From NCBI RefSeq assembly GCF_039839785.1, contig NZ_JBDOQT010000002.1, positions 434,001 through 498,000 of the forward strand: a DNA stretch of 64,000 bases, in the 5' to 3' direction. This document shows, piece by piece, positions 16,995 to 24,234 of the stretch. The DNA comes from Pelagibius sp. CAU 1746 (lineage in GTDB: Bacteria; Pseudomonadota; Alphaproteobacteria; Kiloniellales; Kiloniellaceae). The position numbers were made by a program, and so were the translations under genes. The notes beneath the pieces were generated by a model. That model was not told the DNA's origin. It saw nothing but the letters and a program-made list of their open reading frames with translations, and ran no database searches. Each line of letters opens with the position of its first letter. The stretch's first letter is position 1.

Positions 16995-18584
16995 ATGCCC
17001 GAACAGTTCACCGAACTCGTCGAAGTCCTGAACAACAGCGAACAGGCGACCATCGTCCTGAACGCCAACAACAGCACCATCTCGCTCCTCGACAGCGGCG
17101 GCGTCGAAGTCCTGAACATCGATGCCGCCTCGGGACTGATGCGGCTGGGGACCGCGGGACAGCGCGGCGACCTCAGCCTGCGCGACGCGAGCGATCACGA
17201 AGTCTTCCGTCTCGACGGCGGCACGGCGACCCTGCGCATCGGGAACAGCGGCAATGCCGGAGAGATCAGCGTGCGCGACGGACAGGACCGGCAGGTCCTA
17301 AGCTTCAATTCGTCCAGCGCCGCGCTTTATATCGGCGCCACCGGCAACGAGGGCGATTTGGTGATCCGCGACGCCGAAAACCGCGATACACTGCATTTCA
17401 ATTCCGCTGCCGCCGCCCTCTACGTGGGCGTCACCGGCAACGAGGGCGACATCTTCCTGCGGGACGGGGAAGGCCGCCAGGTCTTTCACATGAATGGCAG
17501 CAACGCGGCGCTCTATATCGGTGCGAACGGCAACGAAGGCGACATCATCGTCTATGACGGCGCGGGCCGCAGCGTGATCCATGCCGACGGCAACAATGCC
17601 TGGCTGCGCATCGGCGCCGACGGCAACGAGGGCGACATCTCGGTGGAGGACGGCGACGGCCGTCGCGTCTTCCACATGAACGGCAGCAATGCCGCAGCCT
17701 ACATCGGCGCCGCCGGCAACGAAGGCGACGTGGTGATCCGGGACAACCGAGGCCGCGACATCATCCACCTGGACGGCGGCAACGCGGTCGGCTACTTCGG
17801 CGGCAGCGGCAACGAAGGCGACGTCATCGTGCGCGACAGCGCCGGCCGCGACGTCATTCACCTGAACGGCAGCAACGCCGGGCTCTACGTCGGCACAACG
17901 GGCAACGAGGGCGACGTCATCGTCCGCGACTCGTCGAATCGCGAGGTCATCCACGCTGACGGGAACAATGCCTGGCTGCGCGTCGGAATCGACGGCAACG
18001 AAGGCGACATTTCGGTCCAGGACGGCGACGGCCGGCAGGTTTTCCATCTCAACGGCAGCAACGCCGCCCTTTATGTCGGCGCCGCGGGCAACGAGGGCGA
18101 CATCATCGTCCGCGACGACGCCGGCAACGACACCATCCACCTGAACGGCGCGACCGGCGACATCATCCTCAGCAACGCGGATGCCGCCGAGCAATTCGCG
18201 GTGGCCGACGAGACCGCGGCCGAACCCGGCGACGTCATGGTCATGAGCGCCGACGGGCGCCTGGAGCCTTGCAGTCGCGGCTACGACCGGCGGGTGGTCG
18301 GCGTCGTCGCCGGCGCCGGGGCCTATCGGCCGGGTATCGTGCTGAACCACAGCCCGGACCACCGGCAGATGGCCACCATTTCCATGCTCGGGCGCGCGGC
18401 CTGCAAGGTCGACGCGAGCTACGGCCCGATCGAAGTCGGCGATCTGCTGACGGCCTCCCCCACCCCGGGTCATGCGATGGCAGCGCGCGAGTCCGGCCAG
18501 GCCTTCGGCGCCGTCATCGGCAAGGCCCTGGAACCTCTCGCCGAAGGCCGTGGCCTGGTGGCCATGGTCATCGCCCTGCAATAG
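16995..18584 (+). CDS. Beta-solenoid-like repeat protein with conserved C-terminal domain
   Basis: Protein of 529 residues. After a 54-residue N-terminus come eleven 31-residue repeats (residues 55-395), consensus GNEGDIIVRDxxGRxVIHLN then NAALYVGAx. The C-terminal domain of about 130 residues includes VVGVVAGAGAYRPGIVLNH, CKVDASYGPIEVGDLLTASP, TPGHAMAA and GAVIGKALEP. I recognise this tail as recurring in large repeat and tail-fibre-like proteins of unknown function. No signal peptide or membrane helix is visible. ATG 16995 follows GGAGG; the longer frame from 16920 has none. It is 10 bp from the protease gene, so first of a three-gene cassette. A rigid rod or fibre is inferred. Confidence 0.8.
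   Translation: MPEQFTELVEVLNNSEQATIVLNANNSTISLLDSGGVEVLNIDAASGLMRLGTAGQRGDLSLRDASDHEVFRLDGGTATLRIGNSGNAGEISVRDGQDRQVLSFNSSSAALYIGATGNEGDLVIRDAENRDTLHFNSAAAALYVGVTGNEGDIFLRDGEGRQVFHMNGSNAALYIGANGNEGDIIVYDGAGRSVIHADGNNAWLRIGADGNEGDISVEDGDGRRVFHMNGSNAAAYIGAAGNEGDVVIRDNRGRDIIHLDGGNAVGYFGGSGNEGDVIVRDSAGRDVIHLNGSNAGLYVGTTGNEGDVIVRDSSNREVIHADGNNAWLRVGIDGNEGDISVQDGDGRQVFHLNGSNAALYVGAAGNEGDIIVRDDAGNDTIHLNGATGDIILSNADAAEQFAVADETAAEPGDVMVMSADGRLEPCSRGYDRRVVGVVAGAGAYRPGIVLNHSPDHRQMATISMLGRAACKVDASYGPIEVGDLLTASPTPGHAMAARESGQAFGAVIGKALEPLAEGRGLVAMVIALQ
17157..18179 (+). repeat. Eleven 93-bp tandem coding repeats
   Basis: Eleven in-frame units of 93 bp (31 residues), starting with GQRGD, then GNAGE, then nine GNEGD units. 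Units 5-6 and 9-10 are much more alike than average (both carry HADGNNAWLR followed by EGDIS and EDGDGR or QDGDGR). This shows an additional four-unit, 372-bp block duplication. Confidence 0.85.
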
Positions 18585-18594
18585 GAGGCGCTCC

Positions 18595-19323
18595 ATGGCT
18601 TCTCTGCGCGCCTTGGCTCAATGTATCGGCGTCGATGGAGGCGATATCTCCATCCTCGGCCACTTCCTCGGCTTCGCGCGCTGGCGCATCCCCTCGGACC
18701 CCACCGGCGCTCCAGTCCAGATCTCGCTGAAGCGGCAGGCGCAGCGCCTGCAGGGCAAGCACCTGCACCTGAACGTCATCGCCGTCGGCTCCGACAACTT
18801 CACCGATGCCGAGTACGAGCGCATCGACTACATGATCTATAAGACGCGCAATATCTATAACCAGCGATCGCTGGGCGTGGGCCGCGTACAGCACTGGATC
18901 ATCTCGGTTGCCGATGCCGACGGCCTAGACGCCCCCACCAGCAAGGGCCAGCTCGAAGAACTGACAGACCGCTGGGAGGTCGACAACAACGGCATCGACC
19001 TTTTCATCCCGCACGACATGAACATTCCCTCGGGCACGGGCATTCTGCTGGGCCGTTCGCCCAATCCGGGTCCCTGCATGAGCGATGGAAAAGACAAGAA
19101 GGGCCAGGACTCGCCGGTCAGCGGCCTCTGGGGATCGGACCAACTGGCGCGAACCTCGGCGCACGAAGTCGGTCACTACTTGGATCTCGATCACAAGAAC
19201 TCCTCGCCCGACAACCTTATGTGCCAGAGTGGCAAGGCCAACAGCATTCGCAATTCCACCGACCTGACCAGCAGCCAGGGCAGCGAGATGCGCGGCCACT
19301 GCATGGTATGGAACGGCTGCTGA
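18595..19323 (+). CDS. Metzincin-like zinc metalloprotease
   Basis: Protein of 242 residues with HEVGHYLDLDH at 190-200. The zinc ligands would be His190, His194 and His200 and the catalytic base Glu191. DNLMCQS follows, with Met209 as probable Met-turn. The spacing is that of metzincins (HExxHxxGxxH), but the usual Gly is Asp here, as in some pappalysin relatives. Four cysteines in the C-terminal half could form disulfides. There is no signal peptide, so export, if any, uses another route. GGAGG overlaps the upstream stop; the gene sits between the repeat protein (10 bp) and the HEAT-like protein (16 bp). Confidence 0.8.
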   Translation: MASLRALAQCIGVDGGDISILGHFLGFARWRIPSDPTGAPVQISLKRQAQRLQGKHLHLNVIAVGSDNFTDAEYERIDYMIYKTRNIYNQRSLGVGRVQHWIISVADADGLDAPTSKGQLEELTDRWEVDNNGIDLFIPHDMNIPSGTGILLGRSPNPGPCMSDGKDKKGQDSPVSGLWGSDQLARTSAHEVGHYLDLDHKNSSPDNLMCQSGKANSIRNSTDLTSSQGSEMRGHCMVWNGC

Positions 19324-19339
19324 TACCTGGGAGGGTATC

Positions 19340-20392
19340 ATGACCACCTACCGCGACGATTCCACCGAGGCGGACCCGTTATCGATCCCCGCCGAGCGCC
19401 TTCGCGGCATGATCCGGGCTCGCGACGCGAAAACCGACCGTCAGCCCTTGCTCGCCGCCCTGAGGCTGCGCAGCGACATCACACCCGCGGAAAAGGTCGT
19501 CGACTTCGCCGCCGTGCTGCGCGACCGGGAAGAGTCGCCCTCTCTGCGGTTCACCGCCGCGGCGGAGCTGGGACGGCTGTCCACCCGCGAAAGCCGCGCG
19601 GCGCTCGCCGAAGCGCTCTCACTGGCGGCGGCGCGCGACGAACCCGAAATCGTCGTCCGCGGGGCGGCTTGCGCCCTGCTCACGGACGATGCCGCGGATC
19701 CGGAAGAGATCGCCGCCGCCATCGCCGAGCGGCCGGAATTGGCCAGGAGCCTGCGCTTCCCCTTGACGCTTTTCGCCCTGCGCCACGACCTGGCCCCGGA
19801 AGAGCTGAATGCCCCGCCGCTGGACCTGGGGAGCCTGAAAGGCACGCGCGTGAGAAAAGAGGAAGCGCGGCCCATGGCCGTCTTGCCGGCCTCACCCGAA
19901 GTCGTATCGCGCATCGCCGCGGGAGCGGCCCCGATCCTGGGCGCCGCCGAACTCGATCCCCGCACCGTCACCTGCCTGCAGTGCGGCGATCAGCAGCTCG
20001 CCGTCGCGGTCACGGCAGGCACGCTCTCCGAAAGGGGCCTGCTTCGGCTGCAACGCCGGCGGGGCGTTATCGGAGTTGTCTCGGTCCACTACCACCTGGA
20101 AAGCGATAGCTGGGAGCCCAAGTACGCGCTGACGACGCGCCCCGGTGCGAAGAAAGGGACACTGGAACTGATCCTCCTGGACACCGCAGGCACACCGGCC
20201 TTCTTGGGCGAGGCCGCCGTCAACCGCTCGGAAGTCCGCTTTTCCCTCAAGGCGCTGCGGAAGCCCGGGGCCATACCTGCCCGGCTGAAAGGCCGGGTCC
20301 GCCAGGGCCGCCTGGAATTCGACGAGGCGCTTTCCGAACTGCACAAGATCGGGCGCCGCAAGCCGCGCCGCCTGGCCCCGCCAAAGCGTTAG
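19340..20392 (+). CDS. HEAT-like helical-repeat protein of unknown function
   Basis: Protein of 350 residues, third gene of the cassette with the repeat protein and the metalloprotease. Residues about 30-165 form helical repeats resembling HEAT/PBS-lyase units (LRFTAAAELGRLSTRESRAALAEALSLA, shown in part by AAAELGRL and VVRGAACALL). The C-terminal half is predicted mixed alpha/beta with no family I recognise, ending in a basic tail (RRKPRRLAPPKR). It has no signal peptide. ATG 19340 follows GGGAGGGT. A chaperone or adaptor role for the other two proteins is possible but unsupported. Confidence 0.7.
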   Translation: MTTYRDDSTEADPLSIPAERLRGMIRARDAKTDRQPLLAALRLRSDITPAEKVVDFAAVLRDREESPSLRFTAAAELGRLSTRESRAALAEALSLAAARDEPEIVVRGAACALLTDDAADPEEIAAAIAERPELARSLRFPLTLFALRHDLAPEELNAPPLDLGSLKGTRVRKEEARPMAVLPASPEVVSRIAAGAAPILGAAELDPRTVTCLQCGDQQLAVAVTAGTLSERGLLRLQRRRGVIGVVSVHYHLESDSWEPKYALTTRPGAKKGTLELILLDTAGTPAFLGEAAVNRSEVRFSLKALRKPGAIPARLKGRVRQGRLEFDEALSELHKIGRRKPRRLAPPKR

Positions 20393-20677
20393 CCTGCAGC
20401 CAGGACAACCTCGCCGATATCTGCTTCGGTTGATTGCAACACGATAAAGTTCGCCTTGAACAAGGCAATATCGACGCCAGGCTGAAGTCGCTACCGGGCG
20501 CGCAACCGGAATGCGGTAGGTTTCCCATTTTCGCCTCCGATGCCGCGTAGTTGTCACGGTTTGAATCAACTCTTCACCAGCGATTAATGCCAGACTGGGA
20601 AGCTTTCACCGTGAGAAGCGTCGGCTTCATTGATGGGTCTCCGCAGGCAGCGGAGACGACAAAAGAGGGAGATGCGT

Positions 20678-21379
20678 ATGACACGATACGGTAGCGCCAC
20701 GAAGCTCGCCCTGGCGGCCTTGTTTGCCGCCGGCATGACAGCGGCGCCGCTTTCCGTTTCCGACGACCTGGGCCTCGATTCCGCGGCCGCCTTTGCCAAG
20801 GGCGGCAACGGTGGCGGCAACGGCGGCGGAAATGGCGGCGGCAACGGTGGGGGTAACGGTGGCGGTAACGGTGGCGGTAACGGCGGCGGCAACGGCGGCG
20901 GCAACGAATCCGCCAGCGCCAGCGGCCGCGAGGAGGCCCCCGGCCAGAACAAGCCCGAAGACGGCAGCAGGAATGGCGGCCTTGGCAGCCTGAGTGCCAG
21001 CAACGCCTCCGAGACGGCCCGCCAACATGCCGCCGAGGGCTCGCAGGTCGGCAAGATGCGCGACTACGAGAACGCGATGGCCGCCGGCGATCTGGATGCC
21101 GCCGCGGCCGCGCTTGGTTCGGCCGCCAATAAGGAGATCACACCGGAGGTGGTCCACGAGGTGAACCAGAACATAGGCATCGAGGCCACGCCGGAGGAAG
21201 AGGAAGAGGTCGCCGGAAAGGCCGAGGCGGCGCGGACCGCCGCGCCGGCCGAAGCCGAGGGTGAGCCCGGGGAAGACGGCGAGATGGCCGCGGGCGAAGG
21301 CGAAGAGGGTGACCCGGACGATGAGCCGGATGAGATCGCCCAGGCGGCCGACGAGTTGGTCGATGGCGGCGCTCAGTAA
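20678..21379 (+). CDS. Exported Gly/Asn-repeat acidic protein
   Basis: Protein of 233 residues with an N-terminal signal-like segment (KLALAALFAAGMTAAPLSV, cleavage probably near AAFA-KGG). A 35-residue GGGN repeat follows, then a helical middle and a strongly acidic C-terminus (EEEEEV, GEEGDPDDEPDE). The composition suggests a secreted or cell-surface low-complexity protein; I recognise no domain. ATG 20678 has GAGGGAG 8 bases upstream; ATG 20672 would abut that site. The 285 bases before it hold no gene I can support, only a small stem-loop near 20452-20466. An intrinsic terminator follows. Confidence 0.7.
   Translation: MTRYGSATKLALAALFAAGMTAAPLSVSDDLGLDSAAAFAKGGNGGGNGGGNGGGNGGGNGGGNGGGNGGGNGGGNESASASGREEAPGQNKPEDGSRNGGLGSLSASNASETARQHAAEGSQVGKMRDYENAMAAGDLDAAAAALGSAANKEITPEVVHEVNQNIGIEATPEEEEEVAGKAEAARTAAPAEAEGEPGEDGEMAAGEGEEGDPDDEPDEIAQAADELVDGGAQ
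20801..20905 (+). repeat. 12-bp coding repeat (GGGN)n
   Basis: Nine Asn residues spaced every four, encoded by a 12-bp unit close to GGCGGCAACGGT with only third-position variation. Repeats like this can change copy number by slippage without shifting frame. Confidence 0.85.
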
Positions 21380-21417
21380 TCGCTTCCTACGGCAGGCAGC
21401 CTGAACGGACGTGCAAT

Positions 21418-21448
21418 GGCGGGGCCTTCTGGCCCCGCCGTTTTTTTT
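21418..21448 (+). terminator. Rho-independent terminator
   Basis: A nine-bp perfect stem GGCGGGGCC/GGCCCCGCC (21418-21426 with 21431-21439), loop TTCT, is followed by G and eight T residues. It lies 39 bases after the Gly/Asn-repeat gene and is the clearest intrinsic terminator in the window. Confidence 0.95.
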
Positions 21449-21538
21449 ATTCCGCCCGCCTCCCGTTCCGCTCCGCTATCACGTGCCCGATCTTCGCGGT
21501 AGAAGGGAGCAGGAACAAAACGCTGCGGGAGCCGGCCC

Positions 21539-22330
21539 ATGACCTATACCACCCTCGACTACGACGTTCGCGACGCCGTCGCCTGGATCAGCTTCAACCG
21601 GCCGGACCGCTTCAACGCCCTGGATCCGGTCATGGCCCGCGAACTCTGCGATGCGGCCAACCGCTGCAGCAGCGACCGGGGCGTGCGCGCGGCGGTATTG
21701 ACCGGCAGCGGCGAACAGGCCTTCTGCGCCGGCGGCGATGTCGCCGTCTTCGGTGAACATCTCGACTCGCTGGACCTGCTGGTCAAGGAGATCACCGCCT
21801 ATCTGCACGCCGCGATCTCCCGCTTCACCCGCATGCGCGCACCTCTGATCGGCGCGGTCAACGGCGTCGCCGCCGGAGCGGGTCTGGGGCTGGTTGCCGC
21901 CTGCGACCTGGTCGTCTCCGCCGAGAACGCCACCTTCACCAGCGCCTACACCCGCATCGGCCTGGCGCCCGACGGCAGCTCGACCTACTTCCTCAACCGG
22001 CTGCTGGGGCCGCGCCGGGCCATGGAGCTGTTCCTCACCAACCGCGTGCTCTCCCCGGCCGAGGCCCTCGACTGGGGCCTGGTGAACCGGGTGGTGGCCG
22101 CCGACAAGCTGGCCGAGGAGGCCGGCGCCCTGGCCCGTCAACTGGCCGAGGGGCCGACCGGCGCCCACGGCAGCGTCAAACGGCTGCTGGAGAGCGCCGC
22201 CAGCGCCGGCCTGGAGACCCAGATGGAGCTGGAGTCCCTCGCCATCGCCGCCGCCGGCGCCAGCACCGACGGCCAGGAAGGCATCCGCGCCTTTCTGGAA
22301 AAGCGGACACCGAGTTTCACCGGAGGCTGA
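21539..22330 (+). CDS. Enoyl-CoA hydratase/isomerase family protein
   Basis: Crotonase-fold protein of 263 residues. NRPDRFNALD and AFCAGGDVAVF form the first oxyanion-hole strand, and NGVAAGAGLGLVAACDLVVS the second. In the region of the catalytic acids, TRIGLAPDGSSTYFL has Asp where hydratases have the second Glu, as in PaaG-type isomerases. It is therefore more likely an isomerase or PaaG-like enzyme than a classic hydratase. It acts on acyl-CoA in the cytoplasm. It appears monocistronic, bounded by a terminator upstream and the iron-box promoter downstream. Confidence 0.88.
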   Translation: MTYTTLDYDVRDAVAWISFNRPDRFNALDPVMARELCDAANRCSSDRGVRAAVLTGSGEQAFCAGGDVAVFGEHLDSLDLLVKEITAYLHAAISRFTRMRAPLIGAVNGVAAGAGLGLVAACDLVVSAENATFTSAYTRIGLAPDGSSTYFLNRLLGPRRAMELFLTNRVLSPAEALDWGLVNRVVAADKLAEEAGALARQLAEGPTGAHGSVKRLLESAASAGLETQMELESLAIAAAGASTDGQEGIRAFLEKRTPSFTGG

Positions 22331-22393
22331 GACCCCAGCGGCACTCCCGCAACCCTCGCCGCGGCTGGGCGGCCACAACACAGGCTTCGGCCC

Positions 22394-22429
22394 TTGACGT
22401 TGATAATACTGCGAGTCATTCTCATTCGC
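22394..22429 (+). promoter_or_regulatory. Fur-like box overlapping a promoter
   Basis: The minus strand of 22411-22429 reads GCGAATGAGAATGACTCGC, which carries the Fur core AATGAGAAT(G/C)A and outer GCGA/TCGC dyad. It sits directly in front of the first ATG (22430) of the downstream gene. TTGACG at 22394-22399 is a plausible -35 element, which would put the box over the -10 region and start site, a repressing position. Iron regulation of the next two genes is inferred. Confidence 0.6.
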
Positions 22430-23557
22430 ATGATTTCATCAATGGATGCCGAGATGCCAGCCAATACCGACCTGCCCGACGGCTTCGCCGGGTCGCACTT
22501 TCATCGCGCCAAGGGCGCGGCCCCGCGCCATGTCGCCAACCTGGCCTTCCCCGAGGTGCTGGTGATCTGGGCACTGCGCCGCTACGCCAACAGCCGACAG
22601 CCGGCGGAGACGCGCAGCGCCGTCGTCGCGCCGGAGTTCTCCCGCGCGCTCGGCCTCGCCCGGCTGGAGGAGACCCTGGCCGCCTTCTCGGCGCTGGCGG
22701 AGAGCCTCATGGCCGCGGCCCGCCTGCCGCAGGCGCTCTCGGTCATCGAGGACGACCGCGTCAACCCGACCGAGGAAGCCCTGCTCTCGGTGCTCGCCGC
22801 CTTCCAGCAGGGCGAGACGGCGCAAGCCCGCGCGCTGGGTGAATGGTGCCTGCTGCCGCCCGGGCGCCGCCGGTTCATCGATGGCGCCGAGCGTCTGGCG
22901 CAGAGCCTGCGCGCGGCCGGACAGATGATCCCCTACCAGGCGCCACGCCGCCGCGCGCTGATGCTATCGGGCCGGACCGATGACGCCCCGCCGATGCCCT
23001 CCGCGACAAACATGGCGGCCCTCGAGGGCGCCGAACGCGGAGTGGTGACGGCAACCCGGCTCTGGGTCGCCGCCTACCGACAGGATCAGGACGCCCTGGC
23101 CGCCGCACGGCGGCACTTCGAACGCCAATTCAACGCCTCGGACGCATTATGGGGCGACCGGCGCAGCGGCGATGCCGCCGGGCTCCACCTGCACGCCATC
23201 CTGCGCAACACCACCCTGGCGGCGAGCCGCCCGGTGGACGTGCGCTGTCCGACCTGCCCAGGCCTCTCGCCGGACGAGGCCCGCCTGCTGGAGGCGCTCG
23301 CCTGGCTGCAGCGCGACCTCGGCGAGCCCGCCGCCGCGGCGCTGGGCGATTGGCTGACGCCGGCCGCGCTGCGCCTCTCGCTGCCCGCCGCGCGCGGCCT
23401 CGCCCAGGGCCTGCTGGCGGCCGAGCAGCCGCTGCCGCCGCGCGCCTGGGATCTGGCCGCCCTGGAAGCCGCCGCCGCCGAGCCGCACCATCCCGCAAAG
23501 CCTGCCGCCGAGCCGCGCCAGGCCGACCGTCCGGCTGGCACGCCCACCCTGCATTGA
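22430..23557 (+). CDS. Unknown protein with internal duplication, possibly iron-regulated
   Basis: Protein of about 375 residues that I do not assign to a family. It contains two copies of a domain of about 140 residues. The first includes ALLSVLAAFQQGETAQARAL and AERLAQSLRAAGQMIP; the second includes LLEALAWLQRDLGEPAAAAL and ARGLAQGLLAAEQPLPP. The second copy also has a CPTC pair. It is predicted almost wholly helical and soluble, with a Pro/Ala tail. The start is uncertain (ATG 22430, 22442 or 22454; none has a good ribosome site). The peroxiredoxin gene follows after 35 bp, and the Fur-like box precedes it. Confidence 0.6.
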   Translation: MISSMDAEMPANTDLPDGFAGSHFHRAKGAAPRHVANLAFPEVLVIWALRRYANSRQPAETRSAVVAPEFSRALGLARLEETLAAFSALAESLMAAARLPQALSVIEDDRVNPTEEALLSVLAAFQQGETAQARALGEWCLLPPGRRRFIDGAERLAQSLRAAGQMIPYQAPRRRALMLSGRTDDAPPMPSATNMAALEGAERGVVTATRLWVAAYRQDQDALAAARRHFERQFNASDALWGDRRSGDAAGLHLHAILRNTTLAASRPVDVRCPTCPGLSPDEARLLEALAWLQRDLGEPAAAALGDWLTPAALRLSLPAARGLAQGLLAAEQPLPPRAWDLAALEAAAAEPHHPAKPAAEPRQADRPAGTPTLH

Positions 23558-23592
23558 TTCCGATGCATCGAAGAAACCAAGGAGCGAAGAAC

Positions 23593-24126
23593 ATGCGCGA
23601 GGCCGGCGAGCGCCTGCCCCAGGTCACCTTCAAACTGCGCCAAGACGGTGCCTGGTCGGAGAAGACCAGCGACAGTCTCTTCCGCGGCCGCCGCGTGGTG
23701 CTCTTCGCCCTGCCCGCGGCTTTTTCCACCACCTGTAGCGCACGACACCTGGCTGGCTACGTCGCCCTGGCGCGCAACATTCGCGCCATGAGCATCGACG
23801 AAATCTTCTGCCTTGCCGTCAACGACGCCTTTGTCATGAATGCCTGGGCGCGCGACCAGGGCCTCGCCGGCGAAGTCACCCTGCTGCCCGACGGCAGCGG
23901 CGCCTTCACGCGCGAGATGGGCATGCTGACCGACAGGTCGGCAGAGGGCTATGGCCAACGATCCCGACGCTACTCCCTGTTGGCCGACGACGGCACCATC
24001 GAGCGGATCTTCGTGGAAAGCCGGGAGGGCGGCATGAATGCGCTGGACGTCAGCGACGCCATCACCATGCTCGACCATCTGGATGACCGGCGGCTGGCCG
24101 CCCGCCAGCGCGTCGCTGCCGAATAG
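23593..24126 (+). CDS. Peroxiredoxin, Prx5 type
   Basis: Thioredoxin-fold peroxidase of 177 residues. The peroxidatic cysteine is Cys48 in PAAFSTTCSARHLAGYV, which matches the Prx5/type II motif PGAFTPTCS-x-x-HLPGY. VNDAFVMNAWARDQG is also diagnostic. It reduces hydroperoxides using thioredoxin, glutaredoxin or glutathione; no resolving cysteine is obvious, so a 1-Cys mechanism is likely. ATG 23593 follows AAGGAGCG. It is probably co-transcribed with the Fur-box gene upstream, which fits peroxide defence linked to iron status. Confidence 0.92.
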   Translation: MREAGERLPQVTFKLRQDGAWSEKTSDSLFRGRRVVLFALPAAFSTTCSARHLAGYVALARNIRAMSIDEIFCLAVNDAFVMNAWARDQGLAGEVTLLPDGSGAFTREMGMLTDRSAEGYGQRSRRYSLLADDGTIERIFVESREGGMNALDVSDAITMLDHLDDRRLAARQRVAAE

Positions 24127-24234
24127 GTCGCTCCGGGCTCAAGCCTTGACGGCCCCGGCTTGAGGCATCTCAATGCCGCTCCGGCTGCGGCTGCTAGGTT
24201 GCCCGCAGCCAGGACGAAACCAGCGGAGAGGGCC

